Below, piece after piece: positions 51,236-58,907 of a stretch of 64,000 nt of DNA. The DNA is taken from contig JBFLKU010000019.1 of the NCBI GenBank assembly GCA_040883315.1, forward strand, positions 1-64,000. Direction: 5' to 3'. This DNA is from JAFGUF01 sp040883315. Lineage in GTDB: Bacteria; Bacillota; Clostridia; Christensenellales; UMGS416. Under the pieces are notes generated by a model. The model saw nothing but the letters and a program-made list of their open reading frames with translations. It made no database searches and had not been told where the DNA came from. The first letter of the stretch is position 1, and every line of letters begins with the position of its first letter. The translations under genes were made by a program, and so were the position numbers.

Positions 51236-51263
51236 TTGACAAACAAAATATTAGTGTTAAAAT
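51236..51263 (+). promoter_or_regulatory. Flavodoxin promoter
   Basis: TTGACA (51236-51241), 16-nt spacer, TAAAAT (51258-51263), about 70 nt before the flavodoxin ATG. It faces away from the flavodiiron promoter, leaving 13 nt between the -35 boxes, so the two genes could share an operator. Confidence 0.72.
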
Positions 51264-51334
51264 TAAACTATAAGCGACTAACAGATGTATGAATGACTGT
51301 TTCTCAATAGAACACCATAGACTTGGAGGCAAAA

Positions 51335-51763
51335 ATGAAAAAAGCATTAATCATATATGGCAGTACCACCGGAAACACAGCGCTTGTTGCAAATATGATA
51401 AAAGATAACATAACAAATTATGAAGTTTCCATATTGGATGCAACAGATGCATATGCAGATGCTGTTTCAGACTCGGATTTGGTAATTTACGGCAGCTCAA
51501 CATGGGGCTACGGAGAATTGCAGGACGATTTTCAGGAATACTACGATAATGAAATGACACCAGAACTAATAAAAGGAAAAGATTTTGCTGTCTTTGGCTG
51601 CGGAGACCATGAAAGCTTTGAAGACGTTTTCTGCAATGCCGTAGATACAATAGAAGAAAAAATCAAAGATTATGGCGGTAATCTAATAATCGAAAGCCTG
51701 AAAATAGACGGAGAACCATCAGATAGTGAAGCTCAAATAATAGACTTTGCACATAAGCTATAA
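51335..51763 (+). CDS. Flavodoxin
   Basis: FMN electron carrier of 142 residues. The phosphate loop YGSTTGNTALVA is at 8-19; SSTWGYGELQDDFQEYYD and FGCGDHESFEDVFCNAVD are the other FMN-contacting loops. TTGGAGG lies 6 nt before the ATG at 51335; a TTG four codons earlier is inside this ribosome site and is not used. Divergent from the flavodiiron gene; the two may act together in oxygen detoxification. Confidence 0.94.
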   Translation: MKKALIIYGSTTGNTALVANMIKDNITNYEVSILDATDAYADAVSDSDLVIYGSSTWGYGELQDDFQEYYDNEMTPELIKGKDFAVFGCGDHESFEDVFCNAVDTIEEKIKDYGGNLIIESLKIDGEPSDSEAQIIDFAHKL

Positions 51764-51790
51764 GTCAATATACCTTTCATTGTAAAAAAA

Positions 51791-51819
51791 AGTGCTACCC
51801 ATACTGGGTAGCACTTTTT
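51791..51819. terminator. Bidirectional terminator between flavodoxin and ilvC
   Basis: AGTGCTACCC-ATACT-GGGTAGCACT with A8 on the left and T5 on the right. Confidence 0.88.
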
Positions 51820-51838
51820 GTATTTAATAAATCTTATA

Positions 51839-52837
51839 CTATTTATTTTCTTTTTGCCATGGCATCATTTCACGAAGCTCTTTGCCAACCTTTTCGATTG
51901 GATGCTCTGCTTCTATTCTGCGCTTAGCATTGAAATATGGTCTGTTTGCCTTATTTTCCAAAATCCAGTTTCTTGCGAATGCACCCTCTTGTATCTCTTT
52001 AAGGATTTGTTTCATCTCTTTTCTGGTTTCTTCTGTTATAATGCGTGTACCTGTTACATAGTCACCATATTCAGCAGTATCAGAAATTGAATATCTCATC
52101 ATTGAAAGTCCGCCTTTATTAACTAGGTCAATTATTAGCTTCATTTCATGCAAGCATTCAAAATATGCACTCTCTGGCTCATATCCTGCTTCAACTAATG
52201 TATCGAATCCAGCCTTCATCAGCTCTGTTACGCCGCCGCATAGTACAGCTTGCTCGCCGAATAAGTCTGTTTCTGTTTCTTCTCTGAATGTTGTTGAAAG
52301 AATTCCACTGCGTGCTCCGCCGATACCTTCAGCATATGCAAGACCAACATTCAATGTGTCGCCTGATGGGTCTTGGTGTACGCCAACCAAGCAAGGTACG
52401 CCTTTGCCTGCAACATATTCTGAACGAACAGTATGTCCTGGGCCTTTTGGTGCAACCATAAATACATTAACATCTGTTGGCGGTACGATTTGACCATAGT
52501 GAATGTTAAACCCGTGAGCAAACATCAGATAGTCGCCTGCATCTAGTGAAGGCAATACTGAACTTTCATATATAGCTGGCATTTTTTCATCATTAACAAG
52601 CATTACAATTACTTTTGCCATCTTTGCTGCTTCTTTAGCTGTTGCAACTTTTAGTCCTGCTTTTTCAGCAAGTACCCATGATTTTGAGCCTTCATATAGT
52701 CCTACAACTACGTCAAAGCCTGATTCATGCAGATTTAGTGCATGTGCATGTCCCTGACTTCCATAGCCAATTACTGCTATTGTTTTTCCCTGCAGATATT
52801 TTTTATCGCAGTCCTTTTCATAATATAACTTTGCCAT
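51839..52837 (-). CDS. ilvC: Ketol-acid reductoisomerase
   Basis: NADPH-dependent enzyme of valine, leucine and isoleucine synthesis converting acetolactate to dihydroxyisovalerate; 332 residues, class I. Seen: VIGYGSQGHAHALNL (Rossmann loop), MVAPKGPGHTVRSEY, and the Mg-binding TTFREETETDLFGEQAVLCGG. AGAGGT precedes the ATG. It follows ilvN by 24 nt in one operon and ends in a strong terminator. Confidence 0.97.
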   Translation of the reverse strand: MAKLYYEKDCDKKYLQGKTIAVIGYGSQGHAHALNLHESGFDVVVGLYEGSKSWVLAEKAGLKVATAKEAAKMAKVIVMLVNDEKMPAIYESSVLPSLDAGDYLMFAHGFNIHYGQIVPPTDVNVFMVAPKGPGHTVRSEYVAGKGVPCLVGVHQDPSGDTLNVGLAYAEGIGGARSGILSTTFREETETDLFGEQAVLCGGVTELMKAGFDTLVEAGYEPESAYFECLHEMKLIIDLVNKGGLSMMRYSISDTAEYGDYVTGTRIITEETRKEMKQILKEIQEGAFARNWILENKANRPYFNAKRRIEAEHPIEKVGKELREMMPWQKENK

Positions 52838-52861
52838 TGGTGAACCTCTTTCATCTGTTAT

Positions 52862-53362
52862 TTAATATTCATATTTTTTTAATACATCATCACCGCGCTC
52901 CAGAGCTACCATGCCAGTACGTGCAATTTCCTCAATTCCAAAAGGCTCTAGCTCCTTTATTGACTGATCTATATAGTCTGTACGTCCGGTTATCTCAATA
53001 GTGGTGGTCTTTTCGCCCATGTCCACTACTCTGCCCCAAAGCTGCCCTATTTTTTCCATCAGCTTTACTTTGTCGTTTTGCGAATTAACCTTGATAAGCG
53101 CTACTTCGCTTAAGGTCTGCATACCTGTTTCTATTTCTTTAACATGTTTTACATCGATTAATTTATTTAATTGTTTAATAACTTGCTGTGCAATTTGCTC
53201 ATCTGCATGCATAACAATAGTAATTCTAGACAAAGAAGTATCGTGTGTAACACCGACTGTAAGACTATCTATATTGAATCCGCGTCTGCTTATCAGCCCA
53301 GAAACTCTGCTCAAAACACCAGGCTGGTTCGATACTATAAATGAGATAATTCTTTGCTTCAT
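52862..53362 (-). CDS. ilvN: Acetolactate synthase regulatory subunit
   Basis: Small subunit of acetolactate synthase conferring valine feedback; 166 residues from the chosen start. The ACT domain is clear: ISFIVSNQPGVLSRVSGLISRRGFNIDSL. A second ACT-like half ends the protein. The ATG at 53362 is preferred over one four codons earlier since it starts at the conserved MKQR. The catalytic subunit gene ilvB, which normally precedes it, is not in the window; the gene immediately upstream is purB. Either ilvB is elsewhere or has been lost. Confidence 0.94.
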   Translation of the reverse strand: MKQRIISFIVSNQPGVLSRVSGLISRRGFNIDSLTVGVTHDTSLSRITIVMHADEQIAQQVIKQLNKLIDVKHVKEIETGMQTLSEVALIKVNSQNDKVKLMEKIGQLWGRVVDMGEKTTTIEITGRTDYIDQSIKELEPFGIEEIARTGMVALERGDDVLKKYEY

Positions 53363-53436
53363 TAAAATCACCATTGATTTCTTTCATAATAATATTTATT
53401 AAAATTTATAATTATACAGAAATTATATTGCTAATT

Positions 53437-53465
53437 ATAATAGCACTATTTCAAAGTTTAGTCAA
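53437..53465 (-). promoter_or_regulatory. ilvN-ilvC promoter
   Basis: Minus-strand TTGACT (53460-53465), 17-nt spacer, TATTAT (53437-53442). The -35 box begins directly at the purB stop codon. No T-box or leader peptide is evident in the short leader. Confidence 0.65.
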
Positions 53466-54896
53466 CTACACTTTGACTATGCCTTCATCCCCTAAAAGGC
53501 TGCTATATTTTGAAAGTGCTGGGTCAACAAATTCACCTATGAACTCATCTACCTGCTCTATACATCTGCCGATAAAGAGTTTTGCGTCAACAATTCCATC
53601 TATATCGCCTTTCACAGAAGCAAATGCTTCATCAGCCTTTATTCTATCAAGCAAATCGTTTTCTTTGCCCTCCACTTTCACCATTCTTCCGGCCTCCATG
53701 GAGTGCTCTCTTATTCTCTCATGCAGCTCCTGCCTGTCGCCTCCTTTTTGCACAGCAGCCATCAAAATACGCTCGGTTGCCATGAAAGGAAGTTCACTGT
53801 TTACGCGCTTTGCAATCATTTTTTCATATACAACCATATCGGTTGCAATATTATTGTATATATTCAATATCGCATCCACAGCCAAAAAGGACTGAGGAAT
53901 AGAAAGCCTCTTGTTTGCAGAATCGTCTAGCGTGCGCTCCAGCCATTGCGTGCTGGCAGTCTGTGCGGGACTAGATGCCAATGATATCACAAAACGTGCC
54001 AGAGAATTTATCCTTTCGCTGCGCATTGGGTTTCTTTTATATGCCATTGCAGACGAGCCGATTTGCTTGGATGAAAATGGCTCTTCTACTTCTTTTAGGT
54101 TTTGCAGCAAACGTAAATCATTTGCAAACTTTGCAGCAGATTGTGCAATAAGTGCAAGTGAATTTATTACCAAAGTATCAAATTTTCTTGGATATGTCTG
54201 ACCTGTAACTGGGAAAAACTTATCATATCCCATCTTTTGGCATACTTTTTTCTCCAGCTCCTTCACCTTTTTGCTGTCTCCGTCAAACAGTGCCAAAAAG
54301 CTATCTTGTGTTCCTGTGGTGCCCTTCACTCCACGCAGCTTAATGCATCCCTTCACGTGCTCTAGCTCTTCCAGGTCCATCATCAGTTCCTGCATCCACA
54401 GCGTAGCACGCTTTCCTACGGTTGTCAGCTGTGCAGGCTGAAAATGAGTGAAGCCAAGGGTTGGCACACTCTTATATTTATCAGCAAAGTTCTTTAGCTT
54501 ATCAACTACATTTACTAGCCTTCTTATTATCAAATCAAGAGCTTCATCCATTACAATAATATCTGTGTTATCCCCTACAAAGCAGCTGGTAGCACCAAGA
54601 TGAATGATGCCCTGTGCATTGTCGCACTGCTGAGAAAAGGCGTAAACATGGCTCATAACATCGTGGCGCACTATTTTCTCGCGCTCTTCTGCAACTTCAA
54701 TATTTAAGTCATCTTTATACTTTTTCATTTGGTCTATCTGCTCTTTTGTGATGGAAAGCCCCAGCTCCATTTCGCTCTCTGCCAGTGCTATCCAAAGCCT
54801 GCGCCATGTTCTGAACTTTTTATCATCAGAGAAGAGATATCCCATTTCTTTGCTTGCATATCTTGTTATCAATGGGTTTTGATATGTATCGTACAT
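53466..54896 (-). CDS. purB: Adenylosuccinate lyase
   Basis: Catalyses two purine steps: SAICAR to AICAR and adenylosuccinate to AMP. 476 residues. Fumarase/aspartase-superfamily features: HLGATSCFVGDNTD, TLGFTHFQPAQLTTVGKRA, and the signature SSAMAYKRNPMRSERI with the catalytic serine loop. The start at 54896 has AAGGAG 6 nt upstream and gives the usual N-terminus MYDTYQNPLITRYAS; the frame stays open to 55037, but those codons overlap rpsR antisense-free coding and look unlike the family. The ilvN promoter lies at its end. Confidence 0.96.
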   Translation of the reverse strand: MYDTYQNPLITRYASKEMGYLFSDDKKFRTWRRLWIALAESEMELGLSITKEQIDQMKKYKDDLNIEVAEEREKIVRHDVMSHVYAFSQQCDNAQGIIHLGATSCFVGDNTDIIVMDEALDLIIRRLVNVVDKLKNFADKYKSVPTLGFTHFQPAQLTTVGKRATLWMQELMMDLEELEHVKGCIKLRGVKGTTGTQDSFLALFDGDSKKVKELEKKVCQKMGYDKFFPVTGQTYPRKFDTLVINSLALIAQSAAKFANDLRLLQNLKEVEEPFSSKQIGSSAMAYKRNPMRSERINSLARFVISLASSPAQTASTQWLERTLDDSANKRLSIPQSFLAVDAILNIYNNIATDMVVYEKMIAKRVNSELPFMATERILMAAVQKGGDRQELHERIREHSMEAGRMVKVEGKENDLLDRIKADEAFASVKGDIDGIVDAKLFIGRCIEQVDEFIGEFVDPALSKYSSLLGDEGIVKV

Positions 54897-54923
54897 TTTG
54901 TGCTCCTTATATTTATGCTTATC

Positions 54924-54951
54924 AAAAACGCCCCTTAAAATTAAGGGGCGT
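54924..54951 (-). terminator. Terminator of the rpsF-ssb-rpsR operon
   Basis: ACGCCCCTTAA / TTAAGGGGCGT (11 bp, 2-nt centre, so the loop opens) followed by TTTTTGAT on the minus strand, 7 nt beyond rpsR. Confidence 0.85.
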
Positions 54952-54957
54952 ACATTA

Positions 54958-55197
54958 TCAGTCGCCTGTGTATGGCAGCAGTGCCATTGTTCTGGCACGC
55001 TTAATAGCTGTTGCCAGCCATCTTTGGTGCTTCGCACATGTGCCGGACATACGACGCGGCAAAATTTTTCCGCTCTCGCTAATGTATCTGCGAATCTTTG
55101 CTACGTCTTTATAATCAATTTCTGTTGCTTTGTCAACACAGAAAGAACATACTTTACGTCTTCCACGACCTTTTCCTTTATATGAATGATCAGCCAT
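54958..55197 (-). CDS. rpsR: Ribosomal protein S18
   Basis: Small-subunit protein of 79 residues that binds S6. It is the cysteine-containing (C+) form: CSFC (17-20) and CAKHQR (about 53-58) can bind zinc. Other conserved phrases are IDYKDVAKIRRYISESGKI and KRARTMALLPYT. AAGGAG lies 9 nt before the ATG. Last gene of the rpsF-ssb-rpsR operon. Confidence 0.97.
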   Translation of the reverse strand: MADHSYKGKGRGRRKVCSFCVDKATEIDYKDVAKIRRYISESGKILPRRMSGTCAKHQRWLATAIKRARTMALLPYTGD

Positions 55198-55239
55198 ATA
55201 AATATTCTCCTTTCAAATATTTCTCTTAAATATCTGTGC

Positions 55240-55644
55240 CTAAAATGGCATGTCTTCGTTTATTTCCAGCATTTGCGAGCCGTCATTTGATGAACTTGGT
55301 GGTTCATATGAATTTCCGCCGTCAGAATTAGGCGTTCTTAAGAACTGCACTTCTTCTGCTATTATTTCAGTAATATATCTTTTTCCGCCGTCTTTTGCTT
55401 CATAGCTGCGATTTTGTATTTGGCCAGCAATAGCCACCTGAGAACCCTTGCGCAGATATTTTGCGGCGTTTTCGCCCTGTTTTCTCCAAACTACTATATT
55501 GAAAAAGTCTGTTTCTCTTTCGCCATTTTGTCCGGTAAATCTTCTGCTTACGCCTATTGAAAACGTGCAGACACTCACTCCGTTTGGTGTGGAGCGAAGC
55601 TCGGGGTCTTTTGTTAAATTACCAATTAATAAACATCTATTCAT
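55240..55644 (-). CDS. ssb: Single-stranded DNA-binding protein
   Basis: Replication and repair protein of 134 residues. OB-fold sequences are NRCLLIGNLTKDPELRSTPNGV and VWRKQGENAAKYLRKGSQVAI; a short linker follows, and the C-terminus ends EINEDMPF, the acidic tip that recruits partner proteins. The gene is between rpsF and rpsR, as is usual in Bacillota. AGGTAG lies just before the ATG. Confidence 0.97.
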   Translation of the reverse strand: MNRCLLIGNLTKDPELRSTPNGVSVCTFSIGVSRRFTGQNGERETDFFNIVVWRKQGENAAKYLRKGSQVAIAGQIQNRSYEAKDGGKRYITEIIAEEVQFLRTPNSDGGNSYEPPSSSNDGSQMLEINEDMPF

Positions 55645-55655
55645 ATCTACCTGCC

Positions 55656-55952
55656 CTATTCTTTTTTATCGTCTTTGGCAACTACCATATAACGAATAAT
55701 TGGCTCTGTTATCTTCATGATACGCTGTAATTCTTCTGGAAAATCTGGTGCACTTTCGAAATCCATTAACACATAATAGCCTTCTGTCTTGTAGTTAATA
55801 GGATATGCTAAAGTTTTTTTGCCCCATTTATCAACATTCAAAATCTTTGCATTGTTCTTGGTAACCAAATCTTCGATTTTTGAAATATTAGCGGCAATAT
55901 CTTCTTCGCTCAAAAGTGCGTCGATAACATAAAGTACTTCATATTTATTCAT
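55656..55952 (-). CDS. rpsF: Ribosomal protein S6
   Basis: Small-subunit protein of 98 residues binding S18. The N-terminus MNKYEVLYVIDALLSEEDIAA and the segment VDKWGKKTLAYPINYKTEGYYVLMDF are typical. The start at 55952 has AAGGAGG 7 nt upstream; the frame remains open to 56048, but that part overlaps the leader RNA and promoter. First gene of the operon. Confidence 0.97.
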   Translation of the reverse strand: MNKYEVLYVIDALLSEEDIAANISKIEDLVTKNNAKILNVDKWGKKTLAYPINYKTEGYYVLMDFESAPDFPEELQRIMKITEPIIRYMVVAKDDKKE

Positions 55953-55961
55953 TTTTTTCAC

Positions 55962-56010
55962 CTCCTTGGTCAATTGTCCGACAATCTTGTTGCCGGAGAA
56001 GATGGGCTCT
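55962..56010 (-). promoter_or_regulatory. S6:S18-type leader motif of the rpsF operon
   Basis: The hairpin CCGGCAA / TTGTCGG (5-nt loop) with the CCG element and the following GACCAAGGAGG resembles the known S6:S18 autoregulatory leader that mimics the 16S rRNA site. Binding of S6:S18 would lower operon expression. Assignment from memory of the motif. Confidence 0.65.
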
Positions 56011-56019
56011 CGACGTAAT

Positions 56020-56048
56020 ATTATAGCATCAAATGTATTTTGATACAA
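56020..56048 (-). promoter_or_regulatory. rpsF operon promoter
   Basis: Minus-strand TTGTAT (56043-56048), 17-nt spacer, TATAAT (56020-56025). Confidence 0.78.
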
Positions 56049-56170
56049 CTGTTTTTTGTATATTATAAAATAATGCGTTTAGCATATATACTAATAAATA
56101 TTGTACCATATATTAACATTATAGACAATTAGAAAAATCAGGTTTTGGTTACGATGAGTAATATATAAAT

Positions 56171-56199
56171 AAAAAAGCCACTAACTAAGTTAATGGCTT
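56171..56199 (-). terminator. Terminator of tRNA-Arg
   Basis: AAGCCATTAAC / GTTAGTGGCTT stem followed by TTTTATTTA on the minus strand, just after the tRNA. Confidence 0.8.
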
Positions 56200-56205
56200 T
56201 TGCTA

Positions 56206-56282
56206 TGGCGTGCCTGAAGAGATTCGAACTCCCGACCTTCTGGTCCGTAGCCAGACACTCTATCCAGCTGAGCTACAGGCAC
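56206..56282 (-). tRNA. tRNA-Arg, anticodon ACG
   Basis: 77 nt with encoded CCA. Acceptor GTGCCTG / CAGGCAC, D arm GCTCAGCTGGATAGAGT, anticodon stem TCTGG/CCAGA with loop CTACGGA (anticodon ACG, codon CGU, wobble to inosine), T arm with GTTCGAAT. Own promoter and terminator. Confidence 0.93.
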
Positions 56283-56302
56283 GCGCTGCTCAACGCTAAT
56301 AT

Positions 56303-56331
56303 ATTCTATATTATCTATATATTATTGTCAA
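56303..56331 (-). promoter_or_regulatory. tRNA-Arg promoter
   Basis: Minus-strand TTGACA (56326-56331), 17-nt spacer, TAGAAT (56303-56308). Confidence 0.82.
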
Positions 56332-56395
56332 GGATTATAAATCGAAAATATTCATTATTTTTAATTTATTATTACATCAGCTTATATTTTCAAAT

Positions 56396-57223
56396 CTATT
56401 TTCTAAACCTTAATTCAATTGCATTGGTCGGACACACGTTTTTGCAGTCTCCGCATCGTATGCATTCGGCGGAGTTTGGCTGCTCCGTCACCTTCACCTG
56501 CATGTTGCATGCTTTATGGCAAGCCATGCAGTGTATGCATTTTTCTTTGTCATAGTCCAGCCCATAAAAGCTGATTCTATTAAATAACCCGTATATTGCG
56601 CCTAGTGGGCACATATACTTGCAGAAAAATCTATATACTAATATGCTCATTATTATTACCGCCACCAGAACAAATACTTTCCAATTGAAGAGCCAGCCTG
56701 TCAGCTGCTGAAGGTCTTCATTGCCGGCAACTAATGGTATTCCTGCCTCCAATGTGCCAGCGGGACAAATCAATTTGCAGAAATATGGTGAAGAAACTCC
56801 ATAGTCACCTACCAAAAAGATTGGCAGAAGTATCACAAAAACAACTAGTATAACATACTTCAAATATCGCATCTGTCTGTCAATATTCTCTTTTATCTTC
56901 ATCTTTTTTGTTTTAATTTTGTAAAGCAAATCCTGCAGAAAACCAAACGGACATAAGAACCCACATATGAATCTGCCGAATGCTATTCCAAATGCCAGCA
57001 GAAATCCTAAAACATAAAGCGAATAGTTCTGCCCTCTTCTGCTTAATGAGCCTTGAAGCGATCCTATTGGACATGCACCGATTGCTCCGGGGCACGAATA
57101 GCAGTTTAGCCCCGGTACGCAGACTATTTTTGCTTTGCCTTGGTATATAGTAGACTGCAGAAATCCCTGAATATATGAATTGGTGGCGACCGCAGATAGA
57201 ATCTGAATTAGTCTTCTCTTCAT
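56396..57223 (-). CDS. NapH/CcoG-like 4Fe-4S membrane protein
   Basis: Membrane iron-sulphur protein of 275 residues with about five hydrophobic helices. Cysteine clusters: CVPGLNCYSCPGAIGACPIG near the N-terminus, GRFICGFLCPFG, FCKLICPAGTLE, FFCKYMCPLGA, and two C-terminal ferredoxin-type clusters (CIHCMACHKAC, CIRCGDCKNVCP). This is the layout of NapH, NosR C-terminus and YccM-type redox proteins, which carry electrons across the membrane. It starts one base after the 46-residue CXXC protein. Electron donor and acceptor unknown. Confidence 0.85.
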   Translation of the reverse strand: MKRRLIQILSAVATNSYIQGFLQSTIYQGKAKIVCVPGLNCYSCPGAIGACPIGSLQGSLSRRGQNYSLYVLGFLLAFGIAFGRFICGFLCPFGFLQDLLYKIKTKKMKIKENIDRQMRYLKYVILVVFVILLPIFLVGDYGVSSPYFCKLICPAGTLEAGIPLVAGNEDLQQLTGWLFNWKVFVLVAVIIMSILVYRFFCKYMCPLGAIYGLFNRISFYGLDYDKEKCIHCMACHKACNMQVKVTEQPNSAECIRCGDCKNVCPTNAIELRFRK

Positions 57224-57224
57224 G

Positions 57225-57365
57225 TCAGCCTATTCCTATACATTCCAGACATATTTTTGTGGCCTTTGCCAGTACAGCTTTTGCCTCGCCCGTCATTGCC
57301 CCTATTATTATCAATGCAATAGCTGCAAAAAATATAATGTATTTGATATATCTAATATTTTTCAT
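57225..57365 (-). CDS. CD1871A-like small CXXC protein
   Basis: A 46-residue protein: one hydrophobic segment (about 8-24), a short stretch AKAVLAKATKI and a C-terminal CLEC motif. It matches my memory of the clostridial CD1871A family of CXXC membrane peptides, typically encoded beside a 4Fe-4S membrane protein. GAGGAT lies 7 nt before the ATG. It is separated from the 4Fe-4S gene by a single base, so the two are coupled and probably form one redox unit. Confidence 0.7.
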   Translation of the reverse strand: MKNIRYIKYIIFFAAIALIIIGAMTGEAKAVLAKATKICLECIGIG

Positions 57366-57487
57366 GTGCTTATCCTCTTCTTTGCATTAGTATATCATCA
57401 TCATATACTTCAATCAACGCTCATATGTTAATATTACAATTTGATGGCAAAATTTTGAATAATTATGGTGTATATCGCAATTAAGGG

Positions 57488-57516
57488 TTGTATATTAGAC
57501 CATTTAGTATTACAAT
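57488..57516 (+). promoter_or_regulatory. Promoter of the foldase gene
   Basis: TTGTAT (57488-57493), 17-nt spacer, TACAAT (57511-57516). It shows that the upstream TTG codons in the same frame are not used. Confidence 0.7.
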
Positions 57517-57550
57517 ACAAGTTGTATTAAATTTGAAAGGAACTATAGTT

Positions 57551-58858
57551 TTGAAAGAGAAAAAGACCGAAAAGGATCTATCTATTCTTGATTCACAAGA
57601 TGTAGAAATAAAAAATGTTGATGTACAAGGGAATGCACCAACAGATGAAAAGAAAAAAATTAAACCATGGATACTTATATTATCTGTGTTTTTGATTATT
57701 GTTGTTGCTGCGGCTGCAGTTTACTCATGGTATGATTACACCACTTTGGCCACATACACAGGTGGCAGAGTGACAAGAGCTGAATTTAACGAATCTGTTG
57801 AAACTGCTATACAAGCAAATCCAGAATACGAAGAAATGATAATGCAATATAAAGATCAAATGCTGATATCATTGGCACAGGAGGAAGTTTTCTACAAGCA
57901 GCTTGATAATCTTGGCGTAGGTCAAATGACTAAAGAAGAGATGCAAACAATAAGAGATGAGGCTGTTCAAACTGTTGATTCCTATGTAAACAGTAATTTA
58001 TCTTCAATAATTTCTGGTCTTCCTGATGGATACACAGAAAAAGACCTTACAAAAGCATTGAGTGATTTCAGAGATGAAATTTTAGTTTCTAGCGGATTTA
58101 AAGACATTGACGATTTCGTAGACTATGTTACCAAGCAAAAAATGGTTAACAAAGCATACGAAGAGCTTTTGACAGAGGAAGAAAATGCACCTACTAATGA
58201 AGAAGTAGAAGCCAAGTATGATGCATTGCTTGAAATGCAAAAAACAGCATATGATGAAAACCCAGCTGCATATTTAAATGAAAGAGGCACTCTAGAAATG
58301 TCTCTATACATTCCGAGCGGCATTCGTTATGTGCGCCATATACTAATTAAGCTAGATGATGAAGCATTATCTGAAATACAAAATCTTCGCTATGAAGGCA
58401 AAGACGATGAAGCTGACCTTAAATACGATGAAGCTTTAGCGGCACTTAAGCCAAAAGCTGAAGAAATATTGGCAAAAATTGATGCAGGCGAGATTACATT
58501 TAAAGATGCTATCACAGAATTCGGTGAAGACCCAGGTATGTCATCATATCCAGATGGATACGAAGTATGCGAAGGATACGATATGTATGTTGAAGAATTT
58601 ACAACAGCAAGCATGGAATTGACAGAAGTTGGTCAATACTCTGGTCTGGTTGCCACATCATATGGCTATCATATCATTGAGTACTACAAAGACATGGAAT
58701 CAGTTACTACTCCATTCTCAGATGTTGCAACTACAATATATCAAACACTTCTAGATAGCAACAAGGAAGACCGCTGGTTTGCTATGATAGACCAATGGGT
58801 TATCGATTTGAATCTTAAATACAGAGACGAAACACTTAACATGGATGCAGTAAATTAA
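57551..58858 (+). CDS. PrsA/SurA-like membrane-anchored peptidyl-prolyl isomerase
   Basis: Extracytoplasmic foldase of 435 residues from TTG 57551, which has AAAGGA 9 nt upstream. A cytosolic N-terminus of 38 residues precedes a membrane helix (about 39-59), then a SurA-N-like helical chaperone region (about 70-230) and a parvulin rotamase domain (about 255-375) with IRYVRHILIKLD and TSYGYHIIEYYKDM. It is anchored by the helix instead of a lipobox, unlike classical PrsA. It should assist folding of exported proteins, such as the secreted and lipoproteins of this window. Confidence 0.88.
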   Translation: MKEKKTEKDLSILDSQDVEIKNVDVQGNAPTDEKKKIKPWILILSVFLIIVVAAAAVYSWYDYTTLATYTGGRVTRAEFNESVETAIQANPEYEEMIMQYKDQMLISLAQEEVFYKQLDNLGVGQMTKEEMQTIRDEAVQTVDSYVNSNLSSIISGLPDGYTEKDLTKALSDFRDEILVSSGFKDIDDFVDYVTKQKMVNKAYEELLTEEENAPTNEEVEAKYDALLEMQKTAYDENPAAYLNERGTLEMSLYIPSGIRYVRHILIKLDDEALSEIQNLRYEGKDDEADLKYDEALAALKPKAEEILAKIDAGEITFKDAITEFGEDPGMSSYPDGYEVCEGYDMYVEEFTTASMELTEVGQYSGLVATSYGYHIIEYYKDMESVTTPFSDVATTIYQTLLDSNKEDRWFAMIDQWVIDLNLKYRDETLNMDAVN

Positions 58859-58874
58859 TAAAACTAAATTAATT

Positions 58875-58904
58875 AAAGCCGCTGATTTTCAGCGGCTTTT
58901 TATT
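58875..58904. terminator. Bidirectional terminator between foldase gene and recN
   Basis: AAAGCCGCTGA / TCAGCGGCTTT, 11 bp with a 3-nt loop, followed by TTATTTT on the plus strand and by AATTAATT side on the minus. Confidence 0.88.
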
Positions 58905-58907
58905 TTG

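Noticed and set aside
54897..55037. Upstream extension of purB by 47 codons
   Set aside because: It overlaps the rpsR gene and its terminator, has no similarity to the family, and a strong ribosome site sits before 54896.
55953..56048. Upstream extension of rpsF by 32 codons
   Set aside because: It covers the promoter and S6:S18 leader; the ribosome site points to 55952.
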